A stretch of DNA of 19,296 bases from Smittium culicis (lineage: Eukaryota; Kickxellomycota; Harpellomycetes; Harpellales; Legeriomycetaceae), in contig LSSN01001421.1 in the NCBI GenBank assembly GCA_001970855.1, positions 1 through 19,296 of the forward strand, given 5' to 3'. Made by a program: the position numbers and the translations under genes. The notes below the pieces were generated by a model that was not told where the DNA came from, made no database searches, and worked only from the letters and a program-made list of their open reading frames with translations. Of this stretch, positions 1-11,636 are shown piece after piece (positions within the stretch are counted from its first letter, which is position 1; each line of letters begins with the position of its first letter).

Positions 1-2
1 TT

Positions 3-44
3 AAATACGACTACAAAGAGGTTGATCCTCAAAAAAGGAAATAG
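3..44 (+). CDS. Possible clipped C-terminal end of an unidentified gene
   Basis: From base 3 one frame reads KYDYKEVDPQKRK and then TAG at 42-44. The charged, balanced composition is what a real C-terminus looks like, and bases 1-70 are less AT-rich than the desert that follows. A second frame stays open from base 1 to 243, but it turns into a low-complexity hydrophobic run in AT-rich sequence, so I consider it less likely. Thirteen codons are too few to name a family. The rest of the gene would lie left of the window. Confidence 0.25.
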   Translation, partial: KYDYKEVDPQKRK

Positions 45-1000
45 GGAGAATCCTACAAAAACAAAGGATTTTTCTTTAAAAGTTTTAGCATATGAACAAC
101 TTCTGACAGTTTTTTTATACAGAGGATTTACTTCTTTGTGGAATTTTTTTATGTTAGAGTTGCTCTTTGTGTTTAGCTATACTATTATCATTATCTTATT
201 ACATTATTTTATTATATTATCCTTTTACATTTATATACCTTAAACATTAGTAAAACACCAAGTTTTATAATTAAATTTTTAACTATAAAAAGGCTTCCTT
301 TTTCCAAGCTTTAATGGATAAGAAGTTTTTTTGGTACAATAAAATTGAGAAAATCAAACAATTAAAACCTTTATTCAAACTTATACTATTGAACCAGAAA
401 AAAAACCCTAGACTAATATTAAACATCTAGGTGGAGTAAAGGGAAAACTCCGACACTTGTATAATTATTAACTTTAAAAATCCTATAAAAATCTCATAAA
501 ATTTACTAATACTCAGATCTGTGTAATTTATGATATTTAGATTTATTGTTATGAAATAATATAGGATTAATTTAACAAATTTGATAATTTTTTTTTAAAA
601 AATTGCTTATTATGGAATGTATTTGATTTATATTTACCAAAAAAAAAAAGATTATATTCCGTATTTTTTAATTTGAAATAACGTGTAATAAATATATTTA
701 GTAGTTATTTGAAAGAAAATTTTATTAAATGCGATATAGTAATACACTTTTTAATAATACCGCATTCTATATAATTATATGTTTTAAAATAATATCGGAT
801 TCATAATATTTATTAATTAACTGTATAATTATCAATTTGAAAAATAAAAATGAGTAAATAGTTTAATTTTTTTTTAGAAAATTTATATTTAATATTTATT
901 TAGCAAAAAATATCATTATTCACACGAAATATCAAAAATAATTAAAATAAACTTATACAAAATAGTAATAATTAATTATCATCAGATCTAAAAATGACTA
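45..1000. other. AT-rich intergenic desert, left part
   Basis: No gene is recognised. Just after the possible stop there is a hairpin with arms AATCCT (49-54) and AGGATT (65-70), followed by a T-rich run. A TATAAAA is present at 284-290, and two small adjacent hairpins lie at 407-431 and 433-451. The rest is A/T homopolymer-rich sequence with frequent stops in all frames. Confidence 0.6.
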
Positions 1001-1012
1001 TATTTTAAAGAG

Positions 1013-1190
1013 TTTTCATTAAGCGAGTTTATTCTAAAATCAATCAAGCTGAAAAAAAGCTCTTAATTAATTTATTAAAAAATGGAAATTTTATTAAACC
1101 TGTTATATAACAATTAAAATGGCACACATATAATACTTATTTAAATGGTTTTCAAAAAAAATTCATATTTATACTTAAAAAAGAATAAAA
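1013..1190 (+). pseudogene. Coding-like relic with in-frame stops
   Basis: After a TAA at 1007-1009, one forward frame contains a Lys-rich helical stretch (KINQAEKKLLINLLKNGNF), then a TAA, then LKWHTYNTYLNGFQKKF and another stop. The pattern of a charged helix followed by an aromatic-rich helix is loosely like helix-turn-helix or Myb-type DNA-binding segments found in transposon proteins. No diagnostic residue set is present, so chance is a serious alternative. Confidence 0.15.
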
Positions 1191-1199
1191 CGATGTATT

Positions 1200-2214
1200 C
1201 TTTTGCATGAGACTATATTTTTCTAATAAATTTTATTTAATATTGCGAGTTATGCAGTAGAATTAGCTGTGTCATATTTATATAATATATTTGATTCTGA
1301 TATATTTTAAAATAAAATTAAGGTTGATAAGTAAGGAAAAGTTAATGGGAAAAATCCTGCTATTAAAAATAAAATTAAATTTAATCGAATGAAATTATTT
1401 TATTTGCTAAATTTTATATAAATTAGATCTTTTTTATAGTGCAACGTTTTTAGAATTTTATATTTTAGAATCAATAAAAAATTATTTTTTTGAATTATAA
1501 ACAAGGCTCTATAAATATTAGCTAGATTTTTAACTATATAAAATTTAAATTTTTTATTTGAAATTCATTTTATCACGATTGATTATTTAAAAATAAATTA
1601 TAAATATAAAAAAAATTAATTAAGTAATAAAAATTTAGATAAAGACAAAAAAATTTATATATTTCTTATACTTGACCCCCATCCACCGCTTTAATGTACA
1701 TAAATATTATATTAATAGATTTTAGATTGTACTATAACTTTAAATTTTGTTTGATTAAGTATGCGTACATTCGTTTATATTATAGACAGGTGACATATGC
1801 GTGTGTTTTAAGTGTATTACTGTAATAATGAATATATAAATAGCTAAAAAAGTAAAAAATAATTTTTTATTAAAATTTATATGAGAGGAAAATTTCTACT
1901 TTTATAAGTATAAAGTGCTAACTGAAAATGGAAGTAGTATCGTTTTATAAATAATTTTTATAAAGTAAAAATTATTTCTAAATTTGAAAAATTTCTAGAA
2001 TAATATTAGATAAACATTCACTTTAATTATCAAGTAATAAAACTATCTACTAGCTCAAAAAATATTAAAACCAAATTACTGTTTTTATTTTTTATTAATT
2101 AATAAAAGATAATATTTTACATCTAGTAATGTTAAAGAGTATACTATAGATTCAATAAACTTATAGTATAGCAAAAAATCAGAAAAATTAATAATGTAGA
2201 ATATAAAATTTCGT
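1200..2214. other. AT-rich desert, nothing recognised
   Basis: This is dense A/T sequence with stops in all frames. The only compositional break is a short C-rich patch at about 1675-1690 (GACCCCCATCCACCGC) and a mildly less AT-rich tract near 1760-1810. No gene, RNA or repeat structure could be supported. Confidence 0.6.
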
Positions 2215-2223
2215 TTTATAGCC

Positions 2224-2476
2224 GTATGCTTTATTTAATGTGCATTATCTAGCATATACATAATTTATTTTTGTAATAGATGTAAAAATAAAAAAAATAG
2301 TATTTTATAATAAAGCGGTTCTTTCAAGTGGCCGCGAATTTTATTTTGAGACAGATATAACCATATACTAGGAATAGGTTTCAAAAATATTAGTATATGA
2401 GGGGATATTTCGAGTAGCGGGTCTATTTCATTGTAAATTTTCATACTCATCAGGCTTAAGCTTAGTTATAAAATAC
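2224..2476. pseudogene. Less AT-rich island with coding-like frames on both strands
   Basis: On the minus strand an uninterrupted 61-codon frame with an ATG spans 2450-2265. On the plus strand one frame from about 2260 reads through AVLSSGREFYFETDITIY, is broken by two TAG codons at 2368-2376, and resumes with LVYEGIFRVAGLFHCKFSYS. The plus-strand reading has the more protein-like residue mix, and FETD faintly recalls the ETDAS motif of retrotransposon RNase H, but that is a weak resemblance. Most likely a decayed gene or transposon fragment; strand and family are undecided. Confidence 0.2.
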
Positions 2477-3050
2477 TGAGAATAATGGTATCAAATAAAA
2501 TATCAAATTTAACCAATGATTTCATATAATTCGCGTAATATATATAATAATAAGAAAAGTGCCCTTTTACTTCTAAGATTTTCCTGATTTATACCAGAAA
2601 AGCGGTAATTCGATGAATTTTTAAAATGCGTATTTATGGATTAAAATATAGTACCAAAATAAAAAGTATTTCTGTAAAATTGCTATACTTAATTAAGACT
2701 TATAATTTAATTTTACATCTAATTTAATAAGAAAAAAATATACTTAAACTTTATATCTCAAACATGTATATATTTTTTCAATAGATGGAACATCTTTATG
2801 AAAAATTAAAAATTTGAACTTTTTTTAAGAGTCATAAAATATGGATTTTCTAGATTTTTTGGAGTTTTTTTAAGTACTTTACTTGTAAATACAAAATATT
2901 TTAAATATTTTGAGTCATTTTGTTTTTACATGATAGCATGTTATCGATAATTTTATTTTATGGCACAGAATTTTTTATACTTAAAGTATTAAAATTGATA
3001 ACTTTTCTATAATTTTTTACTAGATATGAACAATTGAAGAGATAATAACA
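2477..3050. other. AT-rich desert, nothing recognised
   Basis: This stretch is A/T-rich with all frames broken. I see no RNA gene, tandem array or terminal inverted repeat. Confidence 0.55.
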
Positions 3051-3845
3051 AAATTGACCAACGAATTTCGTTGATTATTTTGAACGAATTATATAAATAG
3101 TTAGCAGTTAGATTTACAGGTCGATACTTTATTTCAGTAGTACGTATCTCGTTTGTGCTAATATGATCTGCAATATCAATGAGAAATATTTTTAGCAGGC
3201 AAAAATGGCATAGTTACTTAGCGGTAATCAAAGTTCCAGATACTGTTATTATTTTATAGAGCTTGGAAAATTTTAGCTAGTGATACAGTATATTATCTGG
3301 ATAATTGAATAAATTGGTTATGCTGGGCTGAGTTGATTTATTTAGGCACTAGACTGTAAAAAAGGTTGGTCATGGTTCAGCTAAGTGAATGATTATAAAT
3401 AGCAAGCAGATGAGTTTGTTTGTTTTGAGTATAGCGCCGCTTGTTAAGAATATACCTATAGAGCTGTTCAAATAAATTAAAGATGGGCTTCATAGGTTAT
3501 ACTCATAATAGATGAATAATTTTTTATTGGCCATATTTTGATGATAAGTTGCTGATTATTGGCACAATTAGATTGAATATAAACGAAAATATCAGATATA
3601 ATTGGTTTTTTATGATTAGATTATTTGAGAGAGGAATAGACCGAGGCACGTAATTGGCAAATGGAATGAGTGAATGCAAGTAGCAAATGAGAAAAGCAGC
3701 ACGTAAACGCCAAATAAAATGCGTATTTTTTCTGGAAAAAAGTCGAGAATTAAATCAGCAAGTAAATAAACAAAAATAAAAAGGGCCTGATTTTTAGAAT
3801 TTGACTTATTGCAGCGTTTATTTCTCAATCTGATTTACTGTAGTC
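3051..3845. other. Non-coding, purine-skewed region left of the CHD1 promoter
   Basis: The plus strand here is clearly richer in G than C, the reverse of the next segment. A near-perfect palindrome lies at 3059-3073 (arms CAACGAA and TTCGTTG). Forward frames are broken every 10 to 30 codons. A 70-codon minus-strand frame at 3828-3616 begins at TTG rather than ATG and is hydrophobic, so I do not call it a gene. An antisense transcript running leftward from the CHD1 promoter is possible. Confidence 0.4.
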
Positions 3846-4615
3846 TTTTCGATACGCGACATTTTGCAGTCTATTCACCCTAATTAATTTCTCAATTTCT
3901 TCTCTCTTATTCATCTCCACGTTTAAAATTGTATGATACACCCAGTTGTAGCATCGATCTAATAAATTAATAGCCCAAGAGTGCACTCGTTCGCATACGC
4001 AGCTCTTTTTTAAAATTCTATCTCCTTTGTTACAGTCCAGCAGTCGTGATCACTTCCCTCGAACACATATCCCTACGCTCATCCATATTATTTACCTTGT
4101 TATTATCTTGCATTCTGAAATTCTTCAAAGATCGTGCTTACTTTTTATATCGATTTCTTCCAATCCCTTTCACGAATATATCCGACTATTTGTTCTTTCC
4201 GGCTGATTATCTCACCCATCATCCATTTTTTTTAGAGCATGTATATATATATTATATTCTTTTGATACCCATATCCAGATCTTATATTTATTCACACATA
4301 AGCCTGTATATGTACCAACTGATCGACGTTTTTCACCATAATTTTATTCGTTTTTTTTTGAAATATTAAACTACTTCCTCTGGTTTACTTCCTAGCCACA
4401 GTAAATATCACAATTCAACTAAATTTTCGCGAGATTTAAATATCTTGACTTAACTCACATCTAACCAATTCTCGATCTTATAGGTATTTTTAGGCTATAT
4501 TATTATCTAAGAATTTAACCTTGTATATTATAAAAAATATTTTTAGTCTTATTTTCAAATTTATAAACATTTTCATTTAGCTACAAACTAGCTCTCTATA
4601 TTTCTCAGTATAAGC
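3846..4615 (+). promoter_or_regulatory. CHD1 upstream region and probable leader
   Basis: From about 3846 to the CHD1 ATG the plus strand is pyrimidine-rich, as is common for the sense strand just upstream of fungal genes. Candidate TATA-like sites are the TATATATATA at 4242-4251 and a TATAAAAAA at 4529-4537. A TTTCTCAG at 4602-4609 could be an acceptor of a leader intron, but no matching donor was identified. A 107-codon hydrophobic frame at 4046-4369 follows from the pyrimidine bias (Phe, Leu, Ser, Ile codons) and lacks recognisable motifs. Confidence 0.4.
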
Positions 4616-7600
4616 ATGGATAGCCCTTTGGGTCAAGGACTAAATTCCTATGATCCTGATGACATAATCGTAGATACTTTCGAAGAGATCAATGGCCTAG
4701 AATCCGACGAACATTTAACTAAATTTCCTAGTAGGACTCTAAAATCTTTTTCAAACTCATCAAGCGATTCCGATTTACCCTATCAAAATAGAAACGCTCC
4801 TAAAAAGAATCAAACCTTAAAATATTCTAGCGAAAGCGATTTTGAAAATCAGCTATCCTCTGCCTCCTATATCCCTTCAAATCAAAATAAAGTAAAACGC
4901 CCTTCGAATACTTCTCAATCCAAAAAAGTTTATCGTTCCTACAAGGTAATTGTTACACTGAGTACTTTTTTATTTATGTCGAAAAATCTTTTTTTTACTT
5001 ATCATTCGACGCTAAACTACCTTTCCAGGAATCAAGTAACAGCGATTCTAATTCTTATGGCTCTGAGAAAGATGGTTCTTTTATCGCTTCTGATGATTAT
5101 TCTTTATCTTCCTCTGAACCTGGATCACCCGATAACTCAAGCGACGAAGAGTATGGAAGGCCTAAAAGATCTTCCAAAAAATCTAAATCTAAAAAAGGTT
5201 TCTCCTATAAAACTTCTCACTTAAAATTATGTTCCCTTATTTATATATTTTCCCGCTTCCTTAATTATTTAGCAATATTTTTATACCCAAATAATATACA
5301 TCTAATACCAAAAATTTTATTTTTGATTTATAGCTGTTCGAAAATCTGTTAGACCTGCCAAAAAGAAAAAAACTTTCACTTTCGATAGCTCTGATGATTC
5401 AGAATATCTTGGTGGTTCAAGATACAGATCTATTTCTAAGAGAGCTTCAAAACCAAAATCTTACTACAGTAATAATTTTAATATACCATCTAATTGCACT
5501 ACAGTCTCTTTTTAAATTTTATACCAATTTTCTTTGGAATATACTAAATCATTACTATACATATTATTTTTAAAGACAATTCAGACGATGGTTTGTCCGA
5601 AAGTAGCACTGCAAAACCTACTCGAGTATCTTCTAGAGCATCTAATCAGTTCAAATATTCTGAAAATTATGAAGGATTTTCCGATATTTCAAGTGACGAA
5701 AGTATTAAAACAAAAGCAAAGGCGAAAAATAAATCAGTAGAGCCCATTGTAGACGAACCTGGTATTTATATCACTATATTATTTTTAACTTCCCTACAAA
5801 TGCATCACTCATTAATATTTCTTAAACCCATGCTATTTCTTTACTTTTTTCCCTTCCCTTTTTCATGAATTTTTTCTTGACAAAAAAATATATAGAAATG
5901 TACGATGTAATTGAAGTTGTGAAAGACTTTAGACTAAAGCCAAATGCTGAAACTGATGATATTAGTGATATTCAAAATCTTGAATTTTATATAAAATGGA
6001 AAGGATGGTCTTATCAACATGCCACCTGGGAAATAATCGATTCACTAAGGGAGTACAAAGGCTTCAAAAAAGTTGAAAATTATTTTAAATCTGTAGTTTT
6101 AAATGAGTATTACTTTCTTAACGACCCTGAAGTTTCTCGTGAATCTATAGAACAAAGAAATATATCTCGTGAAATTAATAGAGAAGTGCTTAAAGAATAC
6201 CTAATTGCTGAGCGAATATTCTCAGAAAGACCTTCTCAAAGCCCTGAAGATAACCCTGGAGCAAAAGAATATTTAGTTAAATGGCAAAAGCAGCCATATA
6301 GCGCAAGTACCTGGGAATCTGCCGATGACATGATATCTCAATTTCCTGAGCTAGCAGATTCATATCTAGACAGGAACAATCTACATATCGGCGGTCAAAA
6401 AATATTTTCAGTTGGGAGAAATAGACCCGCTTTTAAAAGAATCATTACCCAGCCTGAATACCTAATAGGAGGCGAGCTTCGTGACTACCAGCTAACAAGT
6501 CTTAATTGGATGGCTCATTTATGGTCAAGAAACGAAAACGGAATCTTGGCTGATGAAATGGGGTTGGGAAAAACTATTCAAACAATATCTTTTATATCTT
6601 ACTTATTCCATACCATAAATCTTTTCGGCCCATTTTTAGTAGTTGTGCCCCTTTCAACTATCGGAAGTTGGCAAAAGGAACTGAAAAAGTGGGCTCCTGA
6701 TATGAATTCAATCGCTTATATCGAAGATGGCAGAAGCAGATCTATTATAAGAGAGCATGAGTTTTACATTGATAACAGCACTAAAAATCGACTCAAATTT
6801 AATGTCCTATTAACTACTTACGAGCTTGTTCTTAAAGATCGCGAATATTTAAACAGTATCAAATGGGCTTTTATGGCTGTTGATGAAGCACATAGATTGA
6901 AAAATAGTGACTCCCAGCTTCATGAAGCCTTAACATCTTTTGATGTAGCAAACAAACTTCTTATAACCGGTACACCTCTGCAGAATTCTGTTAAAGAACT
7001 TGTTGCGCTGTGCTGTTTTTTAATGCCAGATAAATTCGCAGATTTAGACTCCGATTTTGATATAAAAACTGCAGCTGGTGATCCAGATCAAACTCGGAAA
7101 ATATCTGAACTTCATACAAAGCTAAAGCCTTACATGCTCAGAAGACTCAAAAAAGATGTTGAAAAATCTCTTCCATTAAAATCAGAACGAATTTTACGAG
7201 TTGAGCTCTCGCCTCTCCAAATTCATTACTATAAGAATATTTTGACTAGAAATTTTTCAGTTTTAAATCGTGGTGTTACTGGCCCTGGTCAGCTCTCCCT
7301 TTTAAATATAATGATGGAACTTAAGAAAGTCAGTAACCACCCTTTCTTATTCCCAAATGCCGAGGTTGTAGCAAAAAGCACCAATGATCAATTGAGAGCA
7401 ATTATTTCAAATAGTGGAAAAATGTTATTGCTAGATAAACTTTTAACTCGGCTAAAAGAAGATGGTCATCGTGTTCTCATTTTTTCACAGATGGTTAGAA
7501 TGCTTGATATCATGTCTGACTACTTATCGTATAAAGCTTACCCATTCCAGCGTCTTGATGGTTCAGTTCCCTCTGAGGAACGTAAAAAATCAATTGAACA

Positions 7601-10600
7601 CTTCAACATGCCCAACTCACCAGATTTTTGTTTTATTTTATCTACCAGAGCTGGTGGTCTAGGAATTAACTTAGAAACTGCTGATACTGTTATTATTTTC
7701 GACTCGGATTGGAATCCGCAAAACGACCTGCAAGCAATGGCTCGTGCCCATCGTATCGGTCAAAAACGCCAAGTTTCTGTTTACCGCTTTGTATCAAAAG
7801 GTACCGTTGAGGAAGATATTCTAGAGAGAGCAAAAAGAAAGATGGTTTTAGAATATTGTATCATTAAGGGTATGGATACTTCTGGCTTAAATTTGGAAAG
7901 CTCGCGAAAAACAAATTCGAATTCTTCCAACTCCACAGGATTAAATTCAACCGCTGTCGGTTCTACCCCATTTAATAAAGATGAACTTGTTGCAATTTTA
8001 AAGTTTGGTGCTAAAAATATGTTTTCGCAAAATAATGATAACCAAACGAAGCTAGAAGAAATGGATTTAGATAAAATTATGCAGGATGCTGAACATACAG
8101 AAACTGTTGCTGCTGGTGTAGCTGAAGACTTTTTAAGTCAGTTTCAAGTTGCTGACATAGATGGCTCTTCTTTTGGAATTGACAATGAATTAGGCTGGAG
8201 TGAAATTATTCCTGAGGACGAACGCCTACGAGCTGAGGCTGAGGCTAAAGCGGCTCTTGAAGATGAGTTGGCTTGGAACACATCCAGGCAAAGACGAAGG
8301 AAAAAAAGGGTCAAATACACTGATGATGGAATGCAAAAATCTATATCTGATTCAGAAGGTATTTCTGGTTCTGATAACAACTCTTCCAATCGCCCTAGGA
8401 AAAAAAATGCATCAGGTACAAATTCATCAGTCAAAAAAAGGTCCTCAAACTCTGCTGGCCAGTCTGACCCTAACTCTATGTCCGATAAAGAAATTCGCGC
8501 ATTAATTCGAGCATTATTACGATTTGGCGATTTAAAAACTCGTACCCAGCATGTCATTTCTGACGCTGAATTGCAAGACAAAAATCTGGAATCACTAGAA
8601 AAGTTTTATTCCGACTTTATGAAAAAATGCAACGATGAAATCGAAAAGCTAAACGAATCTCCTAACCAACCAAATATTGAACCAGAGGACGAATACAGCG
8701 ATAGTATAGAATCACAAAGAAAAAAAATATCTGATCCAAACGGTTCTGGTTCCAAAAAACAGCAAAAGAATTGCCTTTTTATGTTCCAAAACACCATTCA
8801 GGTGAATGCCACAGTTCTAGTTCAAAGAATTGATGACCTTAAAGTTCTTTTCAACAAATTTGACGAAAATGGTTTTGCCGGGCCAAACATGAAGAATTTT
8901 AGACTTGGTGTTCCTTTAAAGCCTGTAAGTAAATGGTCAGTTCAGTGGGGTCAGCGTGATGATTCCTTCTTTCTTATAGGAATATTCAAGCACGGTTTTG
9001 GTAATTGGGAGGCTATCCAAAAAGACCCAGAGCTTGGACTTGGCGACAAAATGTTTTTAAATTCAATGGATGAAGCCAATTTCATAAAATCCACTAAAAC
9101 TGCTTCGACTAAATCTTCTGGCAGATCTGCACAACTTTCTCAATCAACAAGCTCAACAATCATAGCACCAAAATCAACGCACTTAGCTCGCAGAGGTGAA
9201 TATTTACTAAAAGTGTTAAAGGAATCTAGAAATTCAGTTGTTAGCTCCAAAAAAGGACACTCTACTACCCCTAAAGCCCAGTCAGCTAAATCAAAACGCT
9301 TACCACCTAGTCGAAGAAAAAGTAAACAGAATAAAGACTCATCTGAAGAAAGCGATTTTAAGCTTGAGAATAAAAAACGATCCAAAAAGTCATCTAATTC
9401 AGAAAAAACAAAACCTGCAAATGATAAAGTTGATGCTTCTTTAGCAGACTCTTCTGCTGAAGCTATCAACTCATCTGCAAATGTTTCTACTGCCATTGGT
9501 GCAGTTGGTGATTTAGAAGAGGGCGAAGTTAGTGAATATTCATCTATGGATGAGCTAGAATGTGGAGATCTATTGCGTCCAGTTAAAAAATTCTTAAAGC
9601 GACTCAAAGAGGATGCCGATAAATGCGCAACTAATGAGGGTAAAATCAACCTCATTAGAGAATGTTTACTTCCAATTGGACGCCATATCCGTTCAGTTGT
9701 AGAGAGAAAAATATCGCAGTCAAATGACAAGTACTACCGGGAAAACGTTTCTAAGTTGCACAAGCATCTATGGGTCTATGTCGCATACAATTGGAATCGC
9801 CCAGTTGGTCATAAACATTTGACGCAACTTTTTGAAAAGCTTGAAGCTAGTAGCAGTCAATTTGCGATGAAGAGTAGGTTGAAAAAGTCTCCCAAAAGCT
9901 TATCTGTTTCATCGGCTGAAAGGAATAGATCTTCAAGCAGAACCGCCAATAAGCTAAAATCTGATGGCTTTTCTAAAAACTTAAGTCCTACTGGTAGAGA
10001 TCGCAGCTTTGGCAAAAAATCTAGCTTTTCTAGAGAAAGTAATATCAATATTGATGACGATTTCTCTGCACCCGAAAATTTTAACAGTCCAAACAAAGTT
10101 CATTCTTTTAATGGATCAGCAGACCCTAGCCAATCCGGAAAGCTAAAAACTGTCAAATTGAAATTTGACTCAGGAAATTATGCAGCATCCGAAAACTCAG
10201 ACTCTTATTTGGGAGTTTCTTCTAATAACTCTGCTCAATTTGGGAGTCCTAGCAAACACAAATCGAACATGAGCCGAATATCTCAAACCGGGTATTTGCC
10301 AAAGTCCATAAAATTGGTTAATAATACTAATAGAACAAATTTACTCGATGGTTCCAGAAATGACCACGAACTAGATAACAATTCTAACAGAGAATTTGCT
10401 GCTGCTGTTGTTCCTAAAGGGGGTCTAGGTTCTCCAAAAAAAGAATCGTCTTTTGATAGCACTAATTTCAGATATTCTAATACTGTTGGCTATAAACACA
10501 AGCCTTATGCAACACAGCCATTGCATCTTCAAAAGGCCAGTCCTCCATTTTCTAAAAGCAGCCTTGATGGTGAACAAATACCTGAGGATGATATTATTAT

Positions 10601-10775
10601 TTCTGGGATATCACCAAAACGTCATTCTTTTATGTATGATAATGACTCCCAGGATAACACGCTCAAATTGTCGGCTAAAAAGAGATCATCTAAAACAGAA
10701 ATCCATCCTAGTAATGAAAGCGATGATATCTTTAACACAAGTAGCCCTTTATCTTCCCCTGATCACTCTGAATAA
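4616..10775 (+). CDS. CHD1: CHD1-family chromatin-remodelling ATPase, 5 exons
   Basis: This encodes an ATP-dependent nucleosome spacing and sliding enzyme that acts in the nucleus on transcribed chromatin. The exons I place are 4616-4945, 5029-5197, 5334-5468, 5576-5761 and 5896-10775, which total 5700 nt (1899 residues); every phase matches across the junctions. The N-terminal 270 residues are Ser/Asp/Lys-rich and low in complexity. Chromodomain 1 is about 275-345 (WKGWSY around 308-313, TWE at 317-319). Chromodomain 2 is about 370-435 (EYLVKW from 398). SNF2 lobe 1 starts near 469 with the P-loop DEMGLGKT (Lys499) and the DEAH box at 603-606. Lobe 2 starts near 782, with the arginine-finger motif RAHRIGQ. 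SANT-SLIDE lies at about 1135-1340 (GFGNWEAI around Trp1311). The CHD1 C-terminal helical domain (DUF4208-like) is about 1496-1590. A Ser/Asn-rich tail of about 300 residues follows. All catalytic motifs look intact. The start is the first ATG of an open exon without a competing upstream frame. The domain order is diagnostic of the CHD1 subfamily; exon 2 may be 33 nt longer. Confidence 0.95.
5198..5333 (+). other. CHD1 intron 2 with a weak or ambiguous donor
   Basis: The acceptor is clear (TTTATAG before 5334). The donor is not: phase 1 is needed, and only two GT sites fit, GTTTCT at 5198 and GTTCCC at 5231. Neither has the GTA start seen in the other introns of this gene (GTAATT, GTAATA, GTATTT). 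The second choice would add 11 codons. Retaining the intron runs into a stop (TAG at 5350-5352) just after the acceptor, so it must be removed to make the full protein. Confidence 0.6.
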
Positions 10776-10940
10776 CCAGCTTCTTAACATTTTATTTTCT
10801 TTTCATACAATTTTTTTTACAAGTTACTTTTTTTTATATAACACAACATAATATAATCTTACCTTTCTATTTTAGTATTTTTTATTTTATTTTCAGCTAA
10901 GCCTTTTTTTTATATCTTGATATTATTTCTATTTTTTTAC

Positions 10941-10946
10941 AATAAA
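10941..10946 (+). terminator. Candidate poly(A) signal of CHD1
   Basis: An AATAAA hexamer lies 166 nt after the TAA stop, following T-rich tracts and before a TTTTCTACC stretch. The distance suits a fungal 3' UTR. In AT-rich DNA this hexamer also occurs by chance. Confidence 0.35.
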
Positions 10947-11636
10947 TATAATACTTTCAATTTTCTACCTATATATTAAAACCAAAATTTGTTTTTTTAA
11001 ATAAAAAATCGCAATGAAAGCTAATAGAAATAGTAACCCGCCTTTTCAAGATACATTTTATCGAATTAAACTAAGAAACGTCTATCACAAAAATAAATAT
11101 GAGTTTAGTTTTAAGATTGAATTTATAGGTTATATTCATTATATTTTCTAAATCATACTCGATCTCATATCTCTAGCTTAAACGGTATTTAAAACAATCA
11201 AATTTCAGTATATAGATTTCCTTCGCAATGGAACCAATTTATTACTCGCTATGTTTTTCCCGAAAGTTTTTTACCTCGTATAGCAATAATTTTTTTGAAT
11301 CAAATTCGGGTTTATAGTTAAATAATGTAATTTAATTTATTTGATCATATACATAAATAAAGATATTTGTTTGATTCATTTTATCATTTTACTACACATT
11401 TATATACAAAACCTGACCTGATAAACTTTAAAAAGGGTTTATAAAATTAAGCTTTCGGTGAATAATATAAACATCCCTCTATTATTTTTTAATATTTGCA
11501 CCAATAATTATTAAATTTCGATAAATAAATAAGCAAAAATTAAAGCCTTATTAGTGTTATAGATATAAATTTATTATTATTACTATTTTGAAATTTTTAT
11601 CTCAGAAAGTTTGTTAAATTAATTAAAAAGTATACA

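Noticed and set aside
22..243. 73-codon frame at the left edge
   Set aside because: Begins without a clear ATG and its second half is a low-complexity Ile/Leu/Tyr run in A/T-rich DNA; the shorter charged frame ending at 44 is the better candidate.
3616..3828. 70-codon minus-strand frame
   Set aside because: No ATG at its start (begins at TTG), hydrophobic low-information sequence, and no recognisable splice partners.
4046..4369. 107-codon plus-strand frame upstream of CHD1
   Set aside because: It is a hydrophobic Phe/Ile/Leu/Ser/Tyr string that follows from the pyrimidine-rich leader; no motif, and it fits the promoter/leader interpretation better.
9140..9730. 196-codon minus-strand frame inside CHD1 (and a 145-codon one at 8144-8581)
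   Set aside because: They lie opposite a strongly supported, conserved coding exon, are Ser/Leu-rich as expected for the complement of Ser/Glu/Lys codons, and have no promoter or recognisable domain.
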